From Deltaproteobacteria bacterium (lineage in GTDB: Bacteria; Desulfobacterota; Dissulfuribacteria; Dissulfuribacterales; QOAL01): a stretch of DNA of 6,228 bases. The stretch's first letter is position 1. Each line of letters begins with the position of its first letter. Below the pieces are notes generated by a model. The model saw only the letters and a program-made list of their open reading frames with translations. It searched no databases and was not told the DNA's origin. The stretch is from assembly GCA_026996955.1 (NCBI GenBank), contig JALWJV010000100.1:1-6228 (forward strand). Direction: 5' to 3'. This document shows, in pieces, positions 1 to 5,542 of the stretch. The translations under genes and the position numbers were made by a program.

Positions 1-1008
1 GCGGACAAGAAGGCCAAGGAGATTCTCTCGCTTGCCATTACCCGTTATGCAGGGGAGTTCGTGGCAGAGCGCACGGTGTCGGTGGTGCCCCTTCCAAACG
101 ATGAGATGAAGGGCAGGATCATCGGGCGGGAAGGCAGGAACATCCGTGCCATTGAGGCTGCAACCGGAGTTGATCTGATTATTGACGATACCCCTGAGGC
201 TGTACTTCTCTCAGGCTTTAATCCTGTGCGCCGTGAGGTGGCAAGGGTTGCCCTTGAGAGGCTTGTGCTTGACGGCAGAATCCACCCTGCTCGCATTGAA
301 GAGGTGGTTCAGAAGGTGGAAAAGGAGATTGATTCTGCCATCCGTGAGGCAGGGGAGCAGGCCACCTTTGATGTTGGTGTTTACGGCATACATCCTGAAC
401 TGATAAAGCTCCTTGGCAAACTCAAATTCCGTACCAGCTATTCACAGAACGTGCTGCAGCACTCACTGGAAGTGGCTTTCCTGTGCGGTGTGATGGCATC
501 AGAGCTTGGCCTTGATGTGAAGAAGGCAAAACGCATTGGCCTGCTCCATGACATAGGCAAGGCTGTTGACCACGAGGTTGAGGGCTCGCACGCAATTATA
601 GGTGCTGATCTTGCCAAGAAATATGGTGAATCCAGGGATATTGTCCATGCCATTGCTGCACACCACGAAGACGTAAAGCCTGAGACAGTTATGGCGGTTC
701 TGGTTCAGGCTGCCGATGCCCTTTCAGGTGCGAGGCCCGGGGCAAGGCGCGAGATGCTTGAGACCTATGTAAAACGGCTTGAGGATCTTGAAAGGATTGC
801 AACCTCCTTCAAGGGGGTACAGAAGTCCTATGCCATCCAGGCCGGGCGTGAGATTCGCATAGTGGTCAACAGTGACAAGGTCAGCGATGCTGAGGCAAGT
901 CTTATATGCAGGGATATAGCGAGGAAGATTGAGAGTGAGCTGAGTTATCCCGGCCAGATAAAAATCATTGTCATCAGGGAGACCAGGGCAGTTGAATATG
1001 CCAAGTGA
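1..1008 (+). CDS. rny: Ribonuclease Y (RNase Y), 3' part, 5' end outside the window
   Basis: RNase Y is a membrane-anchored endoribonuclease that starts mRNA decay. The reading frame is open from base 1, so the gene begins upstream; 335 residues are present out of about 520 usual for the family, so the N-terminal membrane helix and most of the coiled coil are missing. Counting from the first codon here, a KH RNA-binding domain follows, with its GxxG loop as GREG at residues 42-45. The HD metal-dependent phosphohydrolase domain follows: an upstream His at 154, the His-Asp pair of LLHDIGK at 183-184 (bases 547-552), paired His at 221-222 and the AADAL Asp at 239. The end, RETRAVEYAK, is the family's typical C-terminus. 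All visible catalytic motifs are intact. A GTG at 61 is an internal valine, not a start. Identification is very secure; only the 5' extent is unknown. Confidence 0.96.
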   Translation, partial: ADKKAKEILSLAITRYAGEFVAERTVSVVPLPNDEMKGRIIGREGRNIRAIEAATGVDLIIDDTPEAVLLSGFNPVRREVARVALERLVLDGRIHPARIEEVVQKVEKEIDSAIREAGEQATFDVGVYGIHPELIKLLGKLKFRTSYSQNVLQHSLEVAFLCGVMASELGLDVKKAKRIGLLHDIGKAVDHEVEGSHAIIGADLAKKYGESRDIVHAIAAHHEDVKPETVMAVLVQAADALSGARPGARREMLETYVKRLEDLERIATSFKGVQKSYAIQAGREIRIVVNSDKVSDAEASLICRDIARKIESELSYPGQIKIIVIRETRAVEYAK

Positions 1009-1014
1009 TGGCTG

Positions 1015-1040
1015 ACATACCGGTTATTAATCCGGTATGT
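1015..1040 (+). terminator. Hairpin just after rny, possible terminator or 3' end stabiliser
   Basis: A perfect 9-base inverted repeat (acataccgg at 1015-1023 and ccggtatgt at 1032-1040) with an 8-base A/T-rich loop begins 7 bases after the rny stop codon. The position suits the 3' end of the rny transcript. No run of T follows (the next bases are tgattgtacc), so it is not a textbook intrinsic terminator; it may protect the mRNA end or act with Rho. Confidence 0.45.
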
Positions 1041-1060
1041 TGATTGTACCTGAATTGAGC

Positions 1061-1137
1061 GTTTCAAAAGTTTGAAAAAATGATTTTTTACGATATCAAA
1101 AGGAGTTACATCTGTCATACTGTTCAACTTTTGAAAC
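1061..1137. repeat. 12-base inverted repeat pair, each arm partly palindromic
   Basis: The arms gtttcaaaagtt (1061-1072) and aacttttgaaac (1126-1137) are exact reverse complements, 53 bases apart. The left arm also lies in its own palindrome, tttcaaa-ag-tttgaaa (1062-1077), and the right arm in a shorter one, ttcaa-ctt-ttgaa (1123-1135). Two related palindromes about 60 bases apart look like paired binding sites for a dimeric regulator, or a long weak stem in RNA. The function is unknown. Confidence 0.4.
1072..1099 (+). promoter_or_regulatory. Possible sigma-70 type promoter for tyrS-hemL
   Basis: TTGAAA at 1072-1077 (5 of 6 to the -35 consensus) lies 16 bases before TATCAA at 1094-1099 (4 of 6 to the -10 consensus). 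It points at tyrS and would leave a leader of about 270 bases. The -35 box overlaps the palindrome at 1062-1077, which would suit repression. This is an eye match only; A/T-rich DNA gives such matches by chance. A second candidate is CCGACA (1237-1242) with TATTAT (1261-1266) at 18 bases. Confidence 0.25.
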
Positions 1138-1174
1138 CCTCCGGGATTGCCGTATTCACTGCATCTCCTTTGTC

Positions 1175-1216
1175 AGAGGAATTCCCATATAGCCGACTAT
1201 TATGGGAAATTCCTCT
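1175..1216 (+). other. Strong hairpin in the tyrS upstream region
   Basis: The left arm agaggaattcccata (1175-1189) and the right arm tatgggaaattcctct (1201-1216) pair over 15 positions with one extra A on the right. An alternative fold extends the inner stem by pairing atag (1189-1192) with ctat (1197-1200) across a ccga tetraloop. No T-tract follows, so termination is unlikely. It could be part of a structured leader or small RNA, or a DNA site. Confidence 0.5.
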
Positions 1217-1265
1217 TTCGCGGATCTGCAGCAAATCCGACAATCGCTCAATCCAGGTTGTATTA

Positions 1266-1312
1266 TGTTCAGCGTGGTCAATGGTCTTATTTTTCAGTTA
1301 ATACGCTGAACA
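1266..1312 (+). other. Perfect 10-base inverted repeat in the tyrS leader
   Basis: tgttcagcgt (1266-1275) and acgctgaaca (1303-1312) are exact reverse complements with a 27-base A/T-rich loop. It could form the base of a stem-loop in the tyrS leader or be a dimer binding site. The function is unknown. Confidence 0.4.
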
Positions 1313-1335
1313 GTTACGCGTGATTTCACTTAGAA

Positions 1336-1381
1336 GAGGGAGAGCAGGGACGCTGCCGCGTTCCTGGTAGTTTTACAGATG
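1336..1381 (+). promoter_or_regulatory. Unusual tyrS ribosome-binding region: hairpin between Shine-Dalgarno and AUG
   Basis: There is no Shine-Dalgarno within 25 bases of the tyrS ATG at 1379. The nearest purine-rich match, gagggag at 1336-1342, is 36 bases away. Between them lies a 9-pair hairpin with one G-T pair (1345-1353 with 1358-1366, loop tgcc). If folded it removes 22 bases and leaves an effective spacing of about 14. No earlier ATG, GTG or TTG lies in frame after the stop at 1331-1333, so the start cannot move upstream to a better site. Confidence 0.5.
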
Positions 1382-2593
1382 GAACAGGATATTCAAAAAT
1401 CATTGGATCTGATCAGCCGAGGGGCTGTTGATATAATTGACATGGAGGAGCTTGAGCAGAAACTCAAGTCCGCCATTGCAGACAACAGGCCGCTGAGGGT
1501 AAAGGCAGGGTTTGATCCCACAGCACCGGATCTTCATCTGGGGCATACAGTGCTCATACAGAAGATGAAGCACTTTCAGCAGCTGGGTCACCAGGTAATA
1601 TTTCTTATCGGCGATTTTACCGGCCTTATAGGTGATCCAACCGGCAAATCAGAGACCAGGCCGCCTCTTACCCCTGAGCAGGTGCAGCAGAATGCCGCTA
1701 CCTACAAGGAGCAGATTTTCAAGATACTGGACGAGGACAAGACCGAAATTGCCTTTAACAGTGTCTGGATGAATGAGATGAAGTCAATTGACATGATTCG
1801 TCTATGCGCCAAGCACACAGTTGCAAGGATGCTTGAGCGGGACGATTTCAAGAAGCGGTTCCAGTCACAGCGCCCCATTGCCATCCACGAATTCCTCTAT
1901 CCCCTTATCCAGGGCTATGATTCTGTTGCGCTCAAGGCAGATGTTGAGCTTGGCGGCACAGATCAGACATTCAATCTCCTTGTGGGCAGGCACATGCAGA
2001 AGGAGTATGGCCAGAAGCCCCAGACGGTTATTACCATGCCGCTGCTTGAAGGGCTTGACGGCGTGAACAAGATGAGCAAGTCCCTGGGGAACTATGTGGG
2101 CATTACCGATGACCCGGGCACCATGTTCGGAAAGCTCATGTCCGTATCAGACGACCTGATGTTCCGTTACTACGAGCTTTTGAGCAGCATGGAAATGGAT
2201 GAAATCGAACGGCTCAAGGCCGACATGCAGGCAGGGGCAGTGCATCCCAGAGATGTCAAGGTGCAGCTTGCAATGGAGCTTGTTGGAAGATTTCATGGAA
2301 AGGCCGCTGCTGAAAAGGCACGGGAAGGGTTTGATGCCCAGTTCCGCCGGGGAGAGGTGCCTGATGACATTCCTGAATACGTTCTTGGAGCCGATGTTGA
2401 CAGGAGCGCCGTATTTCTTCCCAAGGTGCTCAAGGAGGCAGGGCTTGTGAAGAGTGCTTCAGAGGCAAGGCGGCTGATTAAGCAGGGAGCAATCAGTATT
2501 GACGGCCAGAAGGTGTCTGCTGATGAGATACCGGTTGATGCGTCCGGCTGCGTGATCAAGGTGGGCAAGAGAAGGTATCTGAAACTCAAATAA
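1379..2593 (+). CDS. tyrS: Tyrosyl-tRNA synthetase
   Basis: Class I aminoacyl-tRNA synthetase that activates tyrosine with ATP and charges tRNA-Tyr in the cytoplasm. The 404 residues match the family's length. The Rossmann-fold catalytic domain carries the HIGH motif as HLGH at residues 53-56, inside the conserved GFDPTAPDLHLGH block, and the KMSKS loop at 231-235. The C-terminal part, from about residue 340, is an S4-type RNA-binding domain with the typical ARRLIKQGAISIDG stretch. A true KMSKS, rather than the KFGKS-like version, places it in the TyrZ-like subgroup (inference from the motif). The start at 1379 fits the usual N-terminus of this subgroup, although no nearby Shine-Dalgarno exists (see the entry at 1336). 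hemL follows 36 bases downstream with no terminator between, so they are probably co-transcribed. Nothing is truncated or missing. Confidence 0.97.
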   Translation: MEQDIQKSLDLISRGAVDIIDMEELEQKLKSAIADNRPLRVKAGFDPTAPDLHLGHTVLIQKMKHFQQLGHQVIFLIGDFTGLIGDPTGKSETRPPLTPEQVQQNAATYKEQIFKILDEDKTEIAFNSVWMNEMKSIDMIRLCAKHTVARMLERDDFKKRFQSQRPIAIHEFLYPLIQGYDSVALKADVELGGTDQTFNLLVGRHMQKEYGQKPQTVITMPLLEGLDGVNKMSKSLGNYVGITDDPGTMFGKLMSVSDDLMFRYYELLSSMEMDEIERLKADMQAGAVHPRDVKVQLAMELVGRFHGKAAAEKAREGFDAQFRRGEVPDDIPEYVLGADVDRSAVFLPKVLKEAGLVKSASEARRLIKQGAISIDGQKVSADEIPVDASGCVIKVGKRRYLKLK

Positions 2594-2629
2594 GTTGTCC
2601 GGCAGGACTGATACGAGGAATACAGCACT

Positions 2630-3922
2630 ATGTTGCATAATGAACTTTCATCCCGTTATTTTGAAGAGGCCAAAAAGGTAATCCCCGGTGGGGTAAACAG
2701 CCCTGTCAGGGCCTGTCAGTCGGTTGGCTGTGACCCTATATTTGTGGAACAGGGCTCTGGCTGCTATATAGAAGATGCCGATGGCAACAGTTATGTTGAT
2801 TATGTCTGTTCCTGGGGGCCAATGATCACAGGTCACTGCCACCCGGAGATAAATGCAGCGGTTGCCTCTGCCCTTGAGTCCGGTACCAGTTTTGGCATCC
2901 CTACCTGGCGGGAGGTTGAGCTTGCCAGGAGCATCTGTGAATATGTTCCATCGGTTGAAATGGTACGCCTTGTCAATTCAGGCACTGAGGCAACCATGAG
3001 CGCCATCAGGCTTGCCCGGGGTTATACAGGCAGGAAAAAGATAGTGAAATTTGACGGCTGCTATCACGGCCATGCAGATTCATTCCTTGTCAAGGCAGGC
3101 TCTGGTGTGGCAACCCTTGGTATTCCCGGAAGCCCCGGAATCCCGGAGGAGATTGTAGCAAACACCGTATCTATCCCGTTTAACGATATTGATGCCCTTG
3201 CATCACTGATCAAGTCAGATGCAGACAATATTGCTACGGTAATCATGGAGCCGGTCCCGGCAAACATGGGAGTAATTCTCCCTGTGGAGGGCTATCTTGA
3301 GGGGGTACGGGAGCTTACTGAAAAACACGGTATAGTGCTCATATTCGACGAGGTAATCACAGGGTTCAGGCTTGGGCTTGGCGGCGCCCAGGAGTATTTC
3401 GGCATCACCCCTGACCTTACCACAATGGGGAAGATTATAGGCGGCGGCCTTCCTGTTGGGGCTTATGGCGGAAAGAAGGAGATAATGGAGCAGATTGCCC
3501 CGGCAGGCCCTGTTTATCAGGCAGGAACTCTTTCCGGAAATCCCCTTGCAACTGCAGCGGGCCTGGCAGCACTTGAAATACTTTCACGCCCGGGAACCTA
3601 CGAGACCCTGGAGCAGAAGGGAGAGGCAATGGCCCAAGGGTATCGCCGAGCCGCAGCAGAAAGCGGAGTCAAGTGTACGGTTCAGGGGATTGGTTCAATG
3701 CTGACCTGTTTCTTTGGTCAGGAGGGGCCGGTTAAAAATTTTGATCAGGCACTTAAGTCTGACACAGATATGTATGCACGGTTTTTCAGGTCCATGCTTG
3801 CACAGGGAATCTACATAGCACCGTCACAGTTTGAGGCGGCGATGATTTCAACTGCCCATACCTGGGATGATATTGAGGATACGGTGCAGGTTGCTGAATC
3901 AGTATTCAAAACTCTTGCATAA
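2630..3922 (+). CDS. hemL: Glutamate-1-semialdehyde 2,1-aminomutase
   Basis: PLP-dependent enzyme that converts glutamate-1-semialdehyde to 5-aminolevulinate, the second step of the C5 route to tetrapyrroles (haem, sirohaem, cobalamin). The 430 residues are the normal length. Family marks are all present: the N-terminal PGGVNSPVRA block at residues 19-28, NSGTEA at 116-121 for phosphate binding, the YHGH stretch at 145-148, FDEVITGFR at 239-247 with the cofactor-contacting Asp 240, and the Schiff-base lysine K268 in TMGKIIGGGLPVGAYGG. The aminomutase identity, rather than a general class III aminotransferase, rests on this full motif set. A gagg at 2615-2618 lies 11 bases before the ATG, a little long but usable. 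It follows tyrS closely; no other haem gene is in the window. Cytoplasmic, complete, no anomalies. Confidence 0.98.
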   Translation: MLHNELSSRYFEEAKKVIPGGVNSPVRACQSVGCDPIFVEQGSGCYIEDADGNSYVDYVCSWGPMITGHCHPEINAAVASALESGTSFGIPTWREVELARSICEYVPSVEMVRLVNSGTEATMSAIRLARGYTGRKKIVKFDGCYHGHADSFLVKAGSGVATLGIPGSPGIPEEIVANTVSIPFNDIDALASLIKSDADNIATVIMEPVPANMGVILPVEGYLEGVRELTEKHGIVLIFDEVITGFRLGLGGAQEYFGITPDLTTMGKIIGGGLPVGAYGGKKEIMEQIAPAGPVYQAGTLSGNPLATAAGLAALEILSRPGTYETLEQKGEAMAQGYRRAAAESGVKCTVQGIGSMLTCFFGQEGPVKNFDQALKSDTDMYARFFRSMLAQGIYIAPSQFEAAMISTAHTWDDIEDTVQVAESVFKTLA

Positions 3923-4044
3923 TAAATAATAATATGCTATTTGATATATCCGACTGAATGGAGCTTCAGTTTATGGGCAGGAATTTCACGCTTAACGGCA
4001 TGGTTGCCCTGATGCCACGCTCTTGAGGGCAGGAGAGAGATAAT
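3923..4044 (+). other. hemL-atpZ spacer with a small hairpin
   Basis: This 122-base spacer starts very A/T-rich (3923-3950) and then holds a perfect 6-base stem, actgaa (3953-3958) with ttcagt (3965-3970), and a weaker 5-base stem, ggcat (3997-4001) with atgcc (4012-4016). Neither is followed by a T-tract. A promoter for the Fo genes would be expected here, but I see no pair of -35 and -10 boxes that I would defend. Confidence 0.35.
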
Positions 4045-4392
4045 ATGGGTTCTATAAGACACGAATTTGGTCTTGCCTTCAAAAGCTTCAGTACGGCATC
4101 AACAATAGCCCTATCAGTTGTTTTTTCCACATTTGCCGGAGTGCTGGCTGGCTGGTGGCTGGATACAAGGTTTTTTGAAGGAAAAACCTATCCCTGGCTT
4201 ACCATCCTTTGTTTTGGGTTTGGGTTAGCAGGCGGCGTAAAAAATTTCATGATTCTTACCCGCCGATTTTCTAAAGAGGCAGAGGAAAATGCAGGGAGAG
4301 GCGAAAGCCAATCCACGGAGGGCCCCGGAGGAGGGAAGGAAACAGGAAGGCAGGCCATTGATGCTGAAGACGGTTCTCGCGGGTCATCTTGA
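4045..4392 (+). CDS. atpZ: AtpZ/AtpI-family small membrane protein of the ATP synthase operon
   Basis: Small inner-membrane protein at the head of the Fo genes. Proteins of this family (ATPase gene 1 type) are thought to help magnesium or calcium supply or synthase assembly together with AtpI. The 115 residues show two membrane helices, about 20-40 and 50-71, with the family's pattern AGVLAGWWLD at the end of the first and FGFGLAGGVKNF in the second, followed by a basic stop (RRF). The C-terminal 40 residues are a polar, Gly/Glu-rich tail that looks unstructured. The start is well supported by aggagag at 4031-4037, 7 bases before the ATG. The last part of the gene overlaps atpI in another frame, and the odd composition of the tail may reflect that dual coding. 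The family call rests on size, the two helices, motifs and position. Confidence 0.85.
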   Translation: MGSIRHEFGLAFKSFSTASTIALSVVFSTFAGVLAGWWLDTRFFEGKTYPWLTILCFGFGLAGGVKNFMILTRRFSKEAEENAGRGESQSTEGPGGGKETGRQAIDAEDGSRGSS

Positions 4393-4768
4393 CCCTACAT
4401 TCATCAGGCTCTTTACCGGAGCCAACTGGGTAATGCTGGTCATCCTTGTGGCTCTGACCGGTACCTTCTCAACACCCCAGATGGTAGCCGGTGTGCTGCT
4501 TGGTGGTCTCATTGCCAATCTCAACTGCGCAGGCCTTGACAGGGACTGCAAGCGGATGATGCGCTGGAGACACATGGGGGCCTATTTTGGCGGCATGGCT
4601 GTTCGCATGGGGCTGATAGCCCTGGCAATAACAGTAGCCTTTCTCTATTTTCCGGGTATTTTTTCCCCTGTAGGTCTTTTCATAGGACTGTCAGTGGCAG
4701 TGATTAACTTCAATATTGTGACACTGGCAATGGTAATTTACAGAGTTCGTTTTAAGGAGGCTATGTAG
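4361..4768 (+). CDS. atpI: ATP synthase subunit I (AtpI)
   Basis: Small membrane protein encoded just before subunit a; in other bacteria it is known to assist c-ring assembly and is not essential. With the chosen start it has 135 residues and four predicted membrane segments, about 21-35, 41-56, 76-98 and 101-125, with a basic cytoplasmic stretch RDCKRMMRWRH near 61-71. The chosen ATG at 4361 has ggaagg at 4345-4350, 10 bases upstream, and overlaps atpZ by 32 bases. An alternative in-frame ATG at 4289 would add 24 polar residues and raise the overlap to 104 bases; it has agagg only 3 bases away, so it is less likely. The gene ends 2 bases before atpB, and the atpB Shine-Dalgarno lies inside its last codons. 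Sequence in this family is weakly conserved, so the call leans on helix layout and position. Confidence 0.82.
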   Translation: MLKTVLAGHLDPTFIRLFTGANWVMLVILVALTGTFSTPQMVAGVLLGGLIANLNCAGLDRDCKRMMRWRHMGAYFGGMAVRMGLIALAITVAFLYFPGIFSPVGLFIGLSVAVINFNIVTLAMVIYRVRFKEAM

Positions 4769-4773
4769 CCATG
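4754..4773 (+). promoter_or_regulatory. atpB ribosome-binding site inside the end of atpI
   Basis: aaggagg at 4754-4760 is a near-perfect Shine-Dalgarno, 10 bases before the atpB ATG at 4771. It lies within atpI coding sequence; the atpI stop TAG at 4766-4768 is 2 bases from the atpB start. This layout suits translational coupling, with ribosomes ending atpI re-starting on atpB. An ATG at 4763 is closer to the site but is followed at once by the stop and is just the last atpI codon. Confidence 0.7.
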
Positions 4774-5487
4774 GAACATCCATTACTTTTTCTGTCTATT
4801 CTGTTGGATGCCATAGGACTGCCCGCGCACGGGGGAGATTCAGCGCTGGCGCAGATACTTGCACCGCACATGCAGTACAGTTTTCTGGCAATGATCATCT
4901 GTCTGATTCTTGCCAAGATGGGCACCAGTAATATGAAGCAAATCCCCACAGGGGTGCAGAATCTCATGGAGATGTTTGTTGGCGGTCTTGAGGAGTTCAT
5001 CGACGAGCAGACTCATGACAAGAAGAAGACCCTGATCATCTTTCCTATGATCGCCACATTTGCCATGTATATCCTGATCGCCAACTATCTTGGCCTGATT
5101 CCAGGGTTTATGTCACCTACTGCCAATCTTAATGTTACCCTTGGCTGCACCGCTATCTCCATCGCATGTTACCACATCCTAGGTATCAGGTTCCACGGGG
5201 TAAAGTACATCAAACATTTTATGGGACCCATTCCTGCAATGGCTCCGGTTATGTTCCCCATTGAAGTATTCAGCCATATCGGGCGTATTCTTTCACTCTC
5301 AATTCGACTCTTTGGAAACATGGTTTCCAAGGAAATCCTGCTGGGACTCCTGTTCATGCTTGCCGGTCCTTATCTGGCTCCGCTTCCAATCATGTTCCTG
5401 GGTGTTCTGGTATGTCTGATTCAGGCATTCATCTTCATGATGCTCTCAATCGTTTACTCGGTTGAGGCTATGTCTGAAGGACACTAA
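4771..5487 (+). CDS. atpB: F-type ATP synthase subunit a
   Basis: Membrane stator subunit that forms the two half-channels through which ions reach and leave the c-ring. The 238 residues are typical of the family, with multiple hydrophobic helices. The essential arginine is R179 in SLSIRLFGNM (175-184), followed by N183 and E188 (equivalent to E. coli E219). The C-terminal helix carries Q218 in LIQAFIFMMLSIVY (E. coli Q252), and the usual NYLGLIPG is at 105-112. Two positions stand out: K187 sits where E. coli has G218, and G211 sits where E. coli has H245, a pairing discussed in the findings. The start has a strong Shine-Dalgarno inside atpI. atpE follows after 55 bases. No subunit b or F1 gene is adjacent. 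Identification is secure; the consequences of K187 are inference. Confidence 0.98.
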   Translation: MEHPLLFLSILLDAIGLPAHGGDSALAQILAPHMQYSFLAMIICLILAKMGTSNMKQIPTGVQNLMEMFVGGLEEFIDEQTHDKKKTLIIFPMIATFAMYILIANYLGLIPGFMSPTANLNVTLGCTAISIACYHILGIRFHGVKYIKHFMGPIPAMAPVMFPIEVFSHIGRILSLSIRLFGNMVSKEILLGLLFMLAGPYLAPLPIMFLGVLVCLIQAFIFMMLSIVYSVEAMSEGH

Positions 5488-5542
5488 TTTTCAGCAACAA
5501 GAAGAAGGCCAAATATACATTAACTCTAAGGGAGGAAAAACG
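5488..5542 (+). promoter_or_regulatory. atpE translation initiation region with A-rich leader
   Basis: The 55 bases before atpE start with tttt and are rich in A and unstructured by eye, ending in gggagg (5530-5535), 7 bases before the ATG at 5543. In E. coli, a U- and A-rich stretch before atpE raises its translation so that enough subunit c is made for the ring. This leader resembles that arrangement in position and composition; the function here is inferred. Confidence 0.5.

Larger units (their letters stand above)
1009..1378 (+). other. 370-base rny-tyrS gap without a gene, rich in inverted repeats
   Basis: No convincing coding region is seen. A 73-codon open frame at 1080-1301 has no ribosome-binding site and its translation resembles no family I know. 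The stretch holds inverted repeats at 1015-1040, 1061-1137, 1175-1216, 1266-1312 and 1345-1366, listed separately. An aaggag at 1100-1105 has no ATG, GTG or TTG at a usable distance, so it is an orphan Shine-Dalgarno or chance. No tRNA cloverleaf is visible. The density of hairpins fits a structured tyrS leader, a small RNA, or decayed sequence; the sequence alone does not choose between them. Confidence 0.5.

Noticed and set aside
1080..1301. 73-codon open frame in the rny-tyrS gap
   Set aside because: No Shine-Dalgarno before its ATG, no recognisable motifs, and it spans two inverted repeats that explain the sequence better.
1344..1370. T-box-like element before tyrS (agggacgctgccgcg resembles the T-box core)
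   Set aside because: The core lacks the tggna that pairs with the tRNA end, no terminator with a T-tract follows, and I could not find a stem I with a tyrosine specifier. The match is better explained as a simple hairpin.
1009..1378. tRNA or 6S RNA gene
   Set aside because: No cloverleaf with a proper T-loop can be drawn, and none of the hairpins gives the long open-bubble helix of 6S RNA.
2293..2628. 111-codon open frame on the minus strand
   Set aside because: It lies opposite the 3' end of tyrS, has no ribosome-binding site of note and resembles no family; it is a shadow of the strongly coding + strand.
4002..4016. Sigma-54 type promoter before atpZ (GG and GC spaced by 10)
   Set aside because: Apart from the GG and GC pair, the boxes match the consensus poorly, and it would place the start only about 20 bases from the ATG.
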